Positions 1 to 11,940 of a DNA stretch of 64,000 nt are shown one piece after another. Source of the stretch: Auriscalpium vulgare (Eukaryota; Basidiomycota; Agaricomycetes; Russulales; Auriscalpiaceae); assembly GCA_019915015.1 (NCBI GenBank), contig JAHBBC010000032.1, positions 248,001 to 312,000 of the forward strand, in the 5' to 3' direction. The notes under the pieces were generated by a model that was not told the DNA's origin, ran no database searches, and worked only from the letters and a program-made list of their open reading frames with translations. Made by a program: the position numbers and the translations under genes. Position 1 is the first letter of the stretch, and each line of letters starts with the position of its first letter.

Positions 1-2498
1 TTAAAATGAACAGCTCCCACAAGGCCCAGTGTAAGTCGACTCTGTGTGGCCTTCTTAGTCCAAACGAAAGCCCATGATGGTGTCCGATGCTTGTGGCGAG
101 GAGAACATGACGTGTTGCTTATATGACCTAAGGTCTCGCGGGTAGAGCTTGAAGGAGAGGGCGAAATGCAACCTTGTGGCGCGCGCGTTTGGGCCTGCGC
201 AAACATCGTAACAGGTTGTCAAGATGGGTCGCCTAGATGCATATACACAGCGCGGGTAAGCAGCAAACCGCGTACGCCAGAAGCTGCAGTATTGAAAGGC
301 ACCGATTGTGCTGGGATCAGTATGTCAAGATCCGATGGTAGAAGAAGGACGGCTGAGGCACCTACGATAAGTACTGTACAATCGTCACGTAGGTTATGGG
401 GCTTGCTGCAGAGCTGAGCTCATAGTCTCAATGTGGCGAAGGGCAAAAGGGATTTCGGAGGGCCAACGGCATGCGCAGAGACTCTTGAGAAACGCAGAGA
501 CTCTTGAGAGAGTGAGAGCAACGAGGTAAAACGGCGGCGGCGGCCCGACATGATGCGGCAGAAATACTTCATTGGCAGAAAGTATGGAGGCAGTTGTAAG
601 AGCCTTCGGTTTGACTGACACCACCAACTCACCTTGCAGACGACCGACGTTCCCTCCCGTTGCTTCTGCCCTGCGCATGCCTCGTTTTCACCTCTTTCTC
701 CGCAAGTCTCGCCTCTGACAGCTAGGATTCTAGCTCCTGCATACCTGTGCCCTTCAGCCGTCAGTATAGTGTGTCCTCTGATCAAGAAATACGTCACGCA
801 CCAAGGTAGACATCGTCGCAGCGAGGAACGCACAAGCGTCGGAGGGGTACTTCACCTGGCGGCGGCCATTGGCGGACCGCCGGGGCGTGGGATCAGCTGC
901 CGCGGCGACCGAATATTTCCCGGCCCAACAGTAACACCATCACTGGCATGCACTTGAATCCAGTCATCACGCAGGCATATCTCGACATTTGCAGAGAGAA
1001 CGGGAGGATACGACTGTCCAGGTTACTCTCGATATGTGAGTCGTGGCTTGCATGTTGCAATAGTTTCACCTTGACTAGTCGCCGGCACACCTTTGCGGTA
1101 TGATCCTAAGCCTGCGAAGGTTGAATCTGTCTACTCTGCCTCAGGGAGACTACTTTGCGGGTCACTGTCGACGAAGCTCGACGTATCACACCGGTCGCCG
1201 CGCGCATAAGGCTCCACAAGGGGCGGATAAGGCTTGTGATTGTGGATTATCCGCTGTAAGGGATCTTGGGAGCTGGGCGATGCGCCTGTATTCAAGTTGT
1301 GGTGCGTGCTCGACGGCACACATGATGGACGGTTGGCTGACGGTTCGCAACAGTCACGTCACCACCACTGAACGCTGGGATGAGAAAATTTTGCCATCTG
1401 GGGCTCTTGTCCTTTCTCTGCGCGGCACTGGACCCTGTCTCGCCAATTATGGGTCTTCTTCAGCTGCTGCCGAGGCACCATCCATGTAAACTGGTGCAAT
1501 CAGAATGCCTCCCGCACGGCGACCATCTGTTGTCTGCCGCGCGGTTCTTGTATCTTGATATGGTCACCAATAGTGTGGCTCGGCGTCTTCTAATCTAGAC
1601 AGCCTTCTCATGTCGCGCCTGCTAGCCGAGAACAAGGATCGCGGAAGAAACAATATGATACACAGGCGCAGGCACAGCCGAGAACTAGGACCTCAAACAT
1701 GAGCACGAGGAGACAATGATGCAGTACTAGACGCTGTGTCATGGAACGCAGCGCCCACTAATCCCCCATGTGCTGGTGGTCATTAGGCTACTCGGGACCT
1801 GGCGCGCCATATCTCGACGACGAGTTCTGTCCTTTTTCGTGCATGCACTGCAGTTAGATAGCATATAGATTGTGGACGATAAGAATGGAAGTCTTTCGTG
1901 TGGTCTCACCGCTGTAGCTCGTTCGCGTAATCAATCCTTGGTTCTGCGCGACACGACTCGCGTGGTGCACACAAATAAAAATATGGAGTGTTGTGTTTGC
2001 TCAAAGTCCAACCTGAGTATATGATCATGGTCCTCACGGTCGAAGTCACACGACACGTACCCCCGAAAAATGTTCGCGCGTGATTGCTGGGAAGAAAGTG
2101 CATAGCATAGATTATATAAAAGCAGCGAAATAATGTTACAGGTCCGATAAGAAAGTACAGTCAAGAGTCGCAATAACAGGATAGGTATGTGCAAGGAAAG
2201 AAAGCCCGACACACGGAATTATGGCTTCTCGGATGGTACTGTGGGCTCGAGCGGTCGCCCTGTCCTGCGTCGAAGGGTTGGTATGCGGCGGTATCGCTTC
2301 GTCCCTGAGCGCAACAGGCGTGAATTTGAGACCAATCGATCATGGAATGGGCTCACGCTTGATAAGGGACTCGGTCTGCGATGTGAACGCGCTATCGTGG
2401 AGAGAGGTAGAGGCTCTTGCATCTAGTCGGTGAGGGACACATCCCAGCGTTGCGATGGCGAACAATCGTGACATGAGTTCTATGGCACAACCTGTGAG
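1..2498. other. non-coding flank with repeat debris
   Basis: I see no convincing gene here; the open frames are short and lack recognisable motifs. About 1321-1420 resembles 32925-33030 and about 2130-2498 resembles 33030-33344, so the block downstream of A1 was duplicated together with A1 as the flank of A7. About 1420-2120 has no counterpart beside A7 and looks like an insertion or a loss from the other copy. It includes a short stretch near 1620-1650 (gccgagaacaagg) shared with the dispersed repeat R2. A 19-bp near-perfect tandem duplication (cgcagagactcttgagaaa) lies at about 477-512. Confidence 0.5.
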
Positions 2499-3825
2499 TC
2501 ACACGCCCGACGGCTGAAAAGCTGATAATGACATACTGCGCTTGGGATGCTTCGGTGACGGCGTCAGCGCTACATATGGCTTGGACTGATCGGGTTCCGT
2601 CGGCGGCACCGTATGGCTTCCATGACTGTCCTCAGTGACAGCAGCCTCTTCAGGAACAGTATCGACTGCTGCCGATATAACTGAGAGAGACGTGGCTGGA
2701 AGTCATATGAGAGCAAGGATACATCAAGGGCAAAGGGCATACCAGAGTCCGAGGAATCCAGTTCGTAGCTGAGACGGCGGCGCTCCTCTGCCTCGATCAT
2801 AATCCTGTCTATTTGTAAGCCGAAAGAATTGGATATTACGACGCGTCCCAATTACCGTCTAATTTCTCGGGCCTCGCGAAGAAATGATTCGGCAGAAGAT
2901 ATTTCCAGATCGGAGGTGATGTCCGTGTTGAATGAAGCCAGAGGAACAAATCGATTGTAGGGGCTGTCGTACCCGAATAATTGTTGAGCGATTGGATCAC
3001 CTTGAAGATTGCCTGGAAGAGACCGGGTCTTGGCGGAGCCAACATCAGAGACAGACGTGTCGCTGTCTGCATGGCTGGAACCAAGCAATCCGGTTGCCGC
3101 CGTATCTGATGCGTCGGAGGAGCCTCCCGATATACCAGATGAGTCGGATGCTCCTGAAACGAGATATGGGGAAAGGTACGGTCTCCCCAGCCTCTCCGGA
3201 GCCTGTTTCAGGCGAGTCTGGGTTCTGGGATCCTCTGGATGGGCAGCAAAATAGTTGTTGATAGCATCGCTTCGGCGCGAGCCATCCATTTCGGACCAAA
3301 ACAGAAGCTCGTTCATATCCTTCCATGTCACCAAAGAGCATTTGGTGTAGTCCCCAGGTTGCGTCCGCAGACGGATACGGATGTCTGGTACGGTGTGGTG
3401 ATAGAGATTGGACCACGGAAGTGGTGGCTGCGGATTGACGGACTTCCGACCTTCAGGGTGCTTAGACGGTCCGATGCCCAGACACATTGTCTCGTCGAGG
3501 CCGTCAGAAGGATCGGCGGACACGGGGAGCCCTCGACTGACGATATGGCAGTCGCATAAGTGGTATGCGCGATCCGGAGAAACAAGATCAACGCGCTGAA
3601 TAAGTGCGTGAGTGATAGTCTCCAGGATCACTGCCTACTTACATGAGAGACAAAACCGATGTACACGCTCGTGGCGATGGCCTTAGCCTCTTGCGTGGCG
3701 ATGGGATCCTGCAGGTGCTGCACAGTTGCTTCAGGATCGAGGGTGATGGCCAAGTATACCCCGGTCGCAGGGGTAAAAGGTCTTATGAGGCCGCGGTCTG
3801 GGAAGGTAAAGTCAGAAACGGCCAT
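2499..3825 (-). CDS. Family A copy A1, unknown function, 393 aa, paired with B1
   Basis: Exons 3825-3643, 3595-2856, 2804-2743 and 2695-2499 join in phase to 393 codons with GT-AG introns of about 50 nt. The start is the ATG before AVSDFTFPDRG because the conserved first-exon block (GVYLAITLDPEATVQHL, YIGFVSH) follows directly. Exon 2 carries YHLCDCHIVSRGLP, DETMC, KHPEGR and PPLPWSNLYHH, then a Ser/Gly/Asp-rich linker (SGGSSDASDTAATG) and FGYDSPYNRFVPL. Exon 3 (RIMIEAEERRR) is charged and helix-like. No signal peptide or membrane segment is visible. It is divergent from B1, with 561 bp between the two ATGs. The function is unknown; the CxC...C...H pattern could bind metal, but that is inference. 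A7 is its broken close relative. Confidence 0.72.
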
Positions 3826-4386
3826 GGTGGGGGAAAAGATACTTAGTTGATCGAAGCATCCTGAGGATGGTGAAGTATGTCGGAGTTTCAAGCGGAATCC
3901 GACCTGTTGGGCGGGCGCTAGTGTGGCACCCGCAATCCCTCAACTTGCGCTCAACAATCAGATAGAACTCAGGGGACTGATACGTCGGCGTGGGACATCC
4001 ATGGTGCGGCGGATCCTCCTTGTATTACTCTCACATTTGTTTGCTCATTGTCTTACCCTGCCAGTGATTTATGCACCGCCATCGAACTCGAACTTGTCGC
4101 ATACAGACGGACTACTCTTGTTGTACTCCTTGTTCTATTTCCTACACCCTTTGTATCATTCACTCGGGCCGGTACCTTGCCTGATGAATCTGGTGTGTCC
4201 TCTTGTGTCCTGTCGTTACCTGGCGTCAGTCACACCGGCAACAGTTCCGTTCTCGTCTCCATCAGCCCAGGATTGAACAATGACAATGGCACAGCCCAAC
4301 GAAGTCCGTTTTTGCCTTATAGGACAGGGAACGTATCGCATACAGTACGTTTCTAACCATTTTTCACCTGCCCTCATCTATAAATC
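3826..4386. promoter_or_regulatory. shared divergent promoter region A1/B1
   Basis: This 561-bp intergenic stretch lies between the divergent starts of A1 and B1. It holds no convincing coding sequence apart from short open frames. A TATAAA lies at 4379-4384, only a few bases before the B1 ATG, which is too close to place the transcription start of that ATG; B1 may begin further upstream or use another core promoter. The A2/B2 pair has almost the same spacing (551 bp), which suggests that the arrangement rather than chance is conserved. Confidence 0.45.
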
Positions 4387-6197
4387 ATGCTGTCCTCGCA
4401 GCAAACCTCCGACAACTATGTGCCACAGGCTGGCACACGACAACGAGGCAACATATTCCAAGGCTACGAATCGGTCCATACCCCCGCCAGACAACGCCTC
4501 AAGATGGTTGGGCCCAGCCCATACCCGGCTGATAAAAATCCGCGCCCTTGCCTCATCATGAAGGTCCATCGCTTTGACACAGATGCCAACCAAACCGCAC
4601 TTGCTGTGGCCGAAGGCTGTCTTATGACGTCTTTCACGAATAGACAGGGTTCGAAGACCAAGCGCAACGAACTGGCGAGGGTTTTTCAAAACTACACCAT
4701 TCCTATCCGCGGCAACTCTGAAGCCACTCAAGATGAATATCAACTCGATGCGACAGTCAATTGGGACAACGACAAGACATGGCTTCTTGGAATCAGGTTC
4801 GAGTTCGAGCAAGAGCGAAGACTAGGGAATCACTACACGATCCCGAAGGGTGGACAGCCAGTGCAAGTGGCATGGGGTCGCATGGCTGAACTGCAAGCGC
4901 TATGCGACGCTCGCGACTTGCAATGGGAAAGAGCGGCTGAGAGCGATCCGACATTCTTGGACAGGATGCGATACGACTACGAGGTCAGCCACGCTTTTCA
5001 TCATGCATGACCGAGTCATCCGATAACATTTCTACCCCACCCTGCAATTTCTCAGAGCAAGCACGGCCTGAGTACAAGTCCCTATCAGTCGGTGAGAGGG
5101 CTGCGGCTGGACATGATTGATGACGGCGCTCACTGCGGAAACAGGCAATCAACTCTCAGAGTAGCTTCCTACGACAAGCACTTTCAGCATTCACTCCGGC
5201 GGTCAACTTTGGCGTACGACTCTCGCATTCGAGCCTATAAATATCAAAGGCTGATCACCTAGTTTTCAGACAATGGTGAGCGAGCCCTCAACGCCGACAG
5301 GGTCGATGCTAGCGTCTCATCAGGTGAGTCAATGACCCTTCGGACTAAATGGCGGACTGAGCTCAAACCTCCGCTCATGAACGTCAAGGCTGGACAACAG
5401 GGGCTGTCTACCCCATCAAGGCTGTCACCGACCGCCCCTGTGTTCCGTCCACGGGTTCGTACACTCACCTAAATTCAAATATCTATGTCAGACTCACCGT
5501 GACCTGCTGTCTGTAGCTCTCGGACGCAGCAACCTCCTCCTACCCTTCGTCGTCATCGTCAGTATCTGGATCCAGCCCTGGTCAGGAATCCTTTTCGTCT
5601 CCTGGATCGTTGTCTCCTTCGGCCCTGGAGTTCAAGCCGCGGGTGCGTACTCATCAGAAGAGTCGGGAATTTGTGACACTCACTTATCAAACACATGTCC
5701 AGGCCGCCGCCTACGGGACTCTAACTTCGGCCCCGTCAACGCCTGCATCTCATCAAGATCAGGACGCCGCACGCCAACTGCTCTGGTCGACAAATGCAAG
5801 GTCGGACGCTCCGCGAGACCTCGACGAGCATTCTATTTCACCTGCCGGATCTGCCGCCATAGAGGCTCGCCAAGCCGAGGAGAAAGTTGCCGAGCCTAGC
5901 GTACAAATCACAGAGGAGCCTGTGGAGACCGGTGAGTGGCAATTCAATTGTGACATGCACATGCCTGATCTCGAGAGCATAGATGAACGCAACCCTGCAC
6001 GAACGGGGTCAAAGGATAGCGATAACACGAACTCGTCTGCCAGTCGGCATACCCCGCGGTTACACTTCGGGTCCGCTACACAATCCGGCATTCCAGTTGA
6101 GACCCGTGTTGAGAAAGGGGAACGCAAGGGCAGCATCTCCGTTGGGGAGATTTTGTGGAAAATGGTTCCGAAGAAGTTTCGGCGTTCCTCGAAATAA
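4387..6197 (+). CDS. Family B copy B1, unknown function, 457 aa
   Basis: Exons 4387-4983, 5056-5091, 5270-5323, 5389-5454, 5517-5642 and 5703-6197 all join in phase 0 and give 457 aa. Exon 1 holds the family B domain: RGNIFQGYESVHTP, then RPCLIMKV, FQNYTIPIRG, YQLDATVNWDNDK and a charged helix ending RMRYDYE. The 3' exons are Ser/Pro/Thr-rich. Two of them end in F(R/K)PR exactly at the donor site, and the protein ends in a basic KKFRR tail that could be a nuclear signal. A TATAAATA at 5236-5243, 30 bp before an ATG at 5273, leaves open that the last four exons form a separate 245-aa gene. B2 and B3 also continue into 3' exons, so I favour one gene. The 5' donor (gtcagc) is weak. Confidence 0.62.
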
Positions 6198-8280
6198 GTA
6201 GATTCATAGGTTGTGATATAATTGTGCGTACTTATACCGTTACGTCTGCTCGTATCACTCCTTGTCCATAAGTACGGCGGGAGGCCATGTACGCATCGAC
6301 CCGCGGCTTTCCAAAGGGACGTGAGCCACTACCGAAGTCACCTTCCTGCGCCCCTCATCACTGGCACCGCGTCCTGCGCTCATAAATTGATGGAGCTCGC
6401 CAGCCGCCATATACCCCTCGCCCGTGCTTCTTGAGGCAACAATGCGCTGTGCGTCGGTCTCCGTGGACAGCGTGGCATAATGTTCGCCTCACCCACCGAC
6501 GGCATCGGCACGATCCTTGGATGAAGAGTGGCGTGGAGTGTGGTCGGCAGAGGAGCTTTCGATCAGCAGAATTGGTGCAGTGGGCATCAGTGGAGGACAG
6601 CTGGATCGCTGCACATCACAGGTATGAGGCGCGTCCGGTTCGACGGGCACACAGCATGGCGTACGCGCATTCGCGAGCTTCGCTGCGCTTTGAGCGCTAC
6701 CTCGTGGAATGCACAGCGCGCCTCAGCGAGGGCGATGTCGATGCCCAGCAGTGTGCAGCGTGTCACCCTGGGGAGGACCGAGCGTGGTGCGCGGGGAGAA
6801 CGATGTGCGTGCTCAGTGTGGGTAGCATAGGTCCGGGCGGTGTGAGGCAGAGTGGTGCGGTCATCTTGCTGGATACGGTGGATTGAGGAGGCGATAGTGC
6901 ATACGATGCGGGGAGGTGGTGGCCCAGCGTTGTCTGAACAATGAAGGGGTCGAGGTGTGTGAGAGACGCAACCTGGGAGAGCAGACTTTGTTGAGGGCCC
7001 ACAGAGATCGTTTAGATTACTTCGTTATGGGATAGGTGAGATGTGAATCGCGTGCTCGGTCTGGACGATGCGCACGATGAGGACGAAAGCTGTTAAGGGG
7101 AACACAGCGATCTGAACACGAGAATGAAGATATCAGCTCTCCGGTTGGCGGTAGAGTGCGTCGAGGCTGACCTATGTTTCTTGCTACGGGGGTTTCCCCC
7201 GTCTCTATGTCATTGGTCCTTTGATGAAACCTTGGGGTTCTTTCATCCAGCAACTTTTTACGGCGGTGGTTTGCAATGGGAGTTGGATGGCTGCACTGCA
7301 GCCTGGAGGGCGATCGCGAGCGAGTTTGGAGGAGTAAATTTGTGGGATAAAGAACAAGCCCTTTGGCTGGCAGCAGTGAAGCGTGAGCGTGGCATTTCCA
7401 TATAATGTGGCTGCGCCTGAATGTGGTGCAGAAGAGCACGGCGATAAAGGTGGCCAAGGCAATCATGACGAAGACCACGTCGATATCTGGGACGCCAACA
7501 CAGCATCCGCGCTCGTGCTAACAGAGCAAGCAGCGCGAGATTTCGCAAGACTGATATATCGTAGCCCGTGCGTCGTCACTCTCAGAACCATCGGTGAGAG
7601 GGGCCACTCCATATCAGCGGTCCACGAGCTGCGACTGAACACGGGGCGCGCCCTTCGCAATGTCAACTAGCTTCTTTGCGTGCTGCGTCGTGAAGTACAA
7701 GCTATAGGGACGCGTGTCAGCACATCGCACAACAAGAATTGCATGACAGGGCCGACCGGAAATTTATCGCCTCTAACAGCATTGGGAGCTCTTCTCTTCG
7801 TCGTCCATCGCGCTAAACTCTCGAAAAGAACTTGCATGCTTGAGACAAGATGTTTCGCAGGCTGCTGTCAGAGAACGCGGGGCCTGGTTATATCCTAGGA
7901 TTGGACGCAATTGGGAGAGGAACGCACGGGAGGTCAAACAGGTGCTCTGGCAGTCATGACCTGCCTACAGGGTGGCCACAATACAACGAGACTCCCTGCG
8001 TATTGGTCCTTGCAGTGCTTGCGATCAGTAGCGATACATAGCGAACATGCCCTGTAGTGGGTTGGCAGAGGTAGAGGTTGATGGCAGCTGAAGCGGGAGT
8101 CGGGACTCCGGGAGTGGGCACAAGCCTTAACCCTAGTGCGGGTTTACTGCCAGCCCTGCCTCTGGAGTCTGGAACTGGAAGTCGTCCAGTGTCCACGCTC
8201 ACTGCCGCGAGTTAGGCTATCGATTTCTTCCCGCGCCCTGTCTTCACCTCTTCAGTTCTGCCCTTCTCACTCCCACGTCA
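6198..8280. other. no recognisable gene
   Basis: Several overlapping open frames of 60-155 codons run on both strands, but none shows a family motif, and they overlap in a way typical of GC-rich non-coding sequence. On the minus strand, 7478-7017 begins with a hydrophobic stretch (VFVMIALATFIAVLFCTTF) that could be a membrane segment left from a gene. I could not extend it on either side with intact splice sites. Confidence 0.35.
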
Positions 8281-10450
8281 AGTCGTAGGATGCGCGCATA
8301 CGACTCTTCAGGTTGCCTCCATCGTGCGCAAGAAGACAGTCAGCGCGTCAAGAACTCGATTTCGCCTGCGTTTGGCACCGGAAACTTCTCGGCCAGTGTC
8401 CGAGCTGTTTCATGAGCAGATCGAGTACGCTGGGAGTGACCAGTCTTCGCGCACTGCGCTAGATCTTCGTGCTTCGTGCCTTCGTTCTAATGTCCTCAGC
8501 CAGAGCCCATGTATTCCCCGCTCAAGCTCAGCTTTCTCGGGTCCGCAGCCATCGCGCCAATTGCGCTGACTCTTCCCGTGAAGAACCCTACCGAAGCTGT
8601 GGTGCAGGCTGTCGCTGCGCGCGACCAAACTGCGCGGATTCATTCTCAAAGAAGCACGGCGTCGCGAAGGCGTATACCACTGTATACCAATGTGCGTGAT
8701 ACGTACGGTTCATAAGAAATAGTGAATGACAGCGCGCGCAGAGTTGCTGGACGACCCAGACATCGACGCCGTCTACAATCCAGTGCGTTTCTCTGTTACG
8801 CTTCCCTCCAGCTCAGGCGCTGACGAGGTTGTTAGCTCCCAAATGAACCTGCACTCATAATGGACTATGAAGGCACTCGCCACAGGCAAGCACGTACTGC
8901 CGAGAAGCTTAGCGCGGACACCGCCGACGAGACCCGGAGCATGTTCGACTATGCCAAGAAGAAAGGCCTCGTCCTGTTGGAGGCTTCTACCGGTTTGTAT
9001 CCCTGCCACCACCCTCGTTCTTTGCGCCGTGCTGACTCACGGGGGCGGCGGTGAAGTTTCCACCCCGCAGCGCCGCGCACGAAGGAATTGTCAATCGCGG
9101 CGAGCTTGGCACTTTCAAGCAATAAGACACGAAAATTGATCTCGTGGATATGGGCTGTGAGTCCCTCGCCTCGTTACTGCTACCCACATCAGCTCAGTGC
9201 TATGATAGGCTACTCGCTATCCGTCGCTCGCTATCTTTTGCCCTTTTGACTGCGAGCGCGGATACTTCGTCCGCGTTCGCGAGGGCATCACCGCCGCGCT
9301 CCTTTTTCCCCAGCCCCGTCCACGGCATCCCTCGGCGATCCGGCGCCGTCCACTGGTACAGTGTCGGCGCACACCCCCACCTCATGAGCTTCGGGTTTAT
9401 CGTACGTGTCGTTTGCACGCGGGGCGAGGTCACGCTGTTAAGCTCGCAGACACGTCCAGTAGTATGTATGTAACACTCGTCCGCGCGGATAACTGTAGTA
9501 CTGTCCACGCCCGTCTCGATGCAGTACATAGGTGCGACCATGCTTACGCTATGCGCGCGCTGGTGCGCAAGCTGCGACGCAACACGATGCCTTCATGGGG
9601 AATGCGGGAGCACGTCGACGAAAGTGCTGGCGAGACCCAACGGGCGTAAGGGAGGACTACGTACAGGACAGGAGGGAAGAAACCCGTACATGAGAGAGGA
9701 CAACGTCTCCATGCCACGACCTGGCAGGGATATTTGTGCAAGCGCGGGCCTTGGACGCCGGGTCAGCCACGGGTGCGATCGACTCTGCAGTCGAACGCGC
9801 CTGTAGCAAGCTGACTGGTACGGAGTCAACGATAAAAACCTTGCACTGCCGCGGTGTCGACAACATTGCTGAAAAAACTGACTTCAGTGAGCTGGCTACA
9901 GGCAGAAGATGTCTCCTACAGCAGGCGGCACATACCGAAGTTTCTGTGTACTTGAGCTGCTTGATTTTGTCAAGGCACCAGCATTTCCAGCGACTTCATC
10001 GCCTGCATCAGTCTGTGATCGGTTTGTGAGTTCTTCTGAGCCCAGGAAGGAGGGAAGGAGGGAAACAAAAGGAGGGAAGGAGGATGCACGGCAGCGACAA
10101 GGCTCCGCGGAATGTGCTGCCTGCTGGCGACGCATCGCAGAAGTGGAAACACGCCTGGGCGCGTAGTTCTGCGATGCGCGCGGCTGTCAATGGATAGGGA
10201 TGAAAGTCGTCAATGCGAGGTGGAACTGGGCCCCGCACGGCGCGAAACGAAGTACTGAGCTGGCAGCCCCGGGCAGTGGGAGAAGCCCGGAGCTGCGCAG
10301 ACCGCTGGACTCGCCTGAGGGCCAGGAGGGAAGGACGTGAGGGAGATGAGGGTGGGCGAGAAGGACGAGTGTGCGCGGCGCCCCGCTCAGGCTGAGCGCG
10401 CCTCTGGCGAGGCGACCGTGCTGGCAGGACCAGAGAGGTCGGGGCGCTTA
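8281..10450 (+). repeat. segmental repeat R1, copy 1
   Basis: This segment recurs at about 42160-44740 in the same orientation with strong similarity. Shared landmarks are the strings near 9255-9350 and 43098-43195 (gatacttcgtccgcgttcgc) and near 10213-10310 and 44483-44570 (atgcgaggtggaactgggcc). Both copies contain the same broken dehydrogenase. The purine-rich (gggaagga)n stretch at about 10046-10085 is present only in this copy. Confidence 0.7.
8509..9480 (+). pseudogene. broken Gfo/Idh/MocA-type (dihydrodiol dehydrogenase-like) gene
   Basis: Conserved pieces of an NAD(P)-binding oxidoreductase appear in order but in different frames. An N-terminal Rossmann strand with GSAAIAPIALTLPVKNPTEA and AVAARD comes first. 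KKHGVAKAYTTVY follows after a frame change, then LLDDPDIDAVYNP and a TMKALATGKHVL-like segment. Next come ADTADETRSMFDYAKKKG and LVLLEAST, then fragments around 9090-9160 and a C-terminal strand near 9385-9470. In intact family members these form one ORF that oxidises a sugar or dihydrodiol using NADP. Multiple frameshifts mean it cannot make that enzyme. The family assignment is from memory of the motif pattern. Confidence 0.65.
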
Positions 10451-11940
10451 TTTCGCGGCATGCCCGGCCCGCGTGGCCCGCAGGCCCGAAAGGGCCCGAA
10501 GTCCTTCAACGACGAGTTGCCAGCTGAGCGGCACTTGTTCTGAATCCTTCAACAGTTGCGGCCAGTGCGGAATCTTTTGCCTCCCAAGCTCTAGAAATTG
10601 AATACGCACAGGCAGGCGGTGGATGTTCTTGCGAAGAGGCCGGGTGACACAAGCAGGTGCGTGCTCATCATGGCGTTTGGTTGACAGCTGGACGCTAATA
10701 CCCTCTTACTCAGTCACTGTCCCACCACGCCCTAGGCAGCGGCTAGGCTAGAACGCAACTTCTCTCCTTTTGTGATTTCTCCGATTCTTGCTTCGCTCGG
10801 GAGTGTTTTCCTGGTCCAGTCTGCGCCCATCACACGCGGTCTGCGGTTGCCTCCCACATCTTCCAGTCGCCGCCGCATCGCTTCTCGAAGCTGTCTGGTT
10901 GACAGGGACGTGCATGACTCGTGCCGGCACCCCTTCAATACCTTCTCATACAACTACCGCGACGCGGGCGCGAATCTGCCAGCCGAGAACAAGGTGCAGG
11001 AGACAATAGCGCCATCGATCGATGGCGCAGGAACATCTCGCTACTCTAGCGTCAGACACGGCATATTGAACCTGGTTCTTGTGCTCAAACTGCATGAGTT
11101 GTGTCTCGCTGGGCGCCGCCGTGTAATTCCCCGTCGCTTCATATGGCTTGCTTGCCTGATCTTCTCGAGCCGTGTACGCCTGCCTCCCGTTCTGAGTCAC
11201 ACAGCTTTTCACAGCAATATCCATCCGGGGCAGTGATACAACGCCTCGCTTGCCCAACGCTCTGGTGACCAAAAAGCTTCCGACGTGACGCGCCATGAGG
11301 TCCCCGCTTGTGCGCATCCATTTCGCGTTTCCAGTACCTGTACGCCGCCCATCACGGTAGCTGCTTCGGCAGGCTTGGAACACGAGGCCGGTACAAGACA
11401 AAGCCGCGTCTGGTCGCGCACAAGCCCGGCACGATGTCAACCCGTCACTCCTCAAGGCGTACAATTCCCTTGTACTCTCGTAATCCAGGAAGGCGAGGAC
11501 AATTGATGATGTCCTGAAATCTGACGCTGACGCCTCCGTTTCTAGGACGCTCCCGACCCTATGCGCAAGCTCCGATTTGTCCGCATGTACACTTCCTCTA
11601 GGACGCAGCTGTCAGTGTCGCCGTGCAAATGCCGACTCCCATTCTCCGGTATGCGTCCAGATGAATGACCGGGCGGAAATACACCCGCATATGGCATTAC
11701 TCTTATGAAGTAGTTCCGTCTTCTTTAGCACCGATACCGATCAATAGTTAAGATTGTTGTGAAAACTTGGCTACATAACAAAGTAAGAATACAATAGAAA
11801 TAGAACAGAACTGAGCACAAAGCGTGGATGTTCGTAATATGTCGAGGACAAGAAAGAAACGAGGTAGAGATAAGTAAATGGAATGGCCCGCGATGGCGAC
11901 TACCGACGCGGAAAACTAACAAGGCGACGAGCCATCTCTG
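10451..11940. repeat. dispersed repeat R2 copy (about 10740-11700) and flanks
   Basis: About 10880-11460 resembles about 50090-50580, sharing ctgccagccgagaacaagg at 10979 and 50170, gcgccgccgtgtaatt at about 11112 and 50319, and a ccatcacgg stretch further on. Shorter pieces recur near 1620 and 58196. The open frames in it do not align with any family I know, so it may be a decayed gene or a non-coding transposable element. A perfect 20-bp palindrome lies at 11009-11028 and is not kept in the 50-kb copy. The last 240 bases are AT-richer and show nothing. Confidence 0.5.

Noticed and set aside
2219..2422. Minus-strand frame ending LRRRTG...EKP as a final exon of A1
   Set aside because: A stop precedes it in both A1 and A7, and the only possible intron would be about 29 nt; kept as duplicated flank pending RNA data.
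10046..10085. Purine-rich gggaagga repeat as a regulatory or triplex element
   Set aside because: Short simple sequence in one repeat copy only, with no gene next to it.
11009..11028. Perfect 20-bp palindrome gcgccatcgatcgatggcgc
   Set aside because: Present only in one R2 copy and overlaps ordinary repeat variation; short palindromes of this kind are common in GC-rich sequence.
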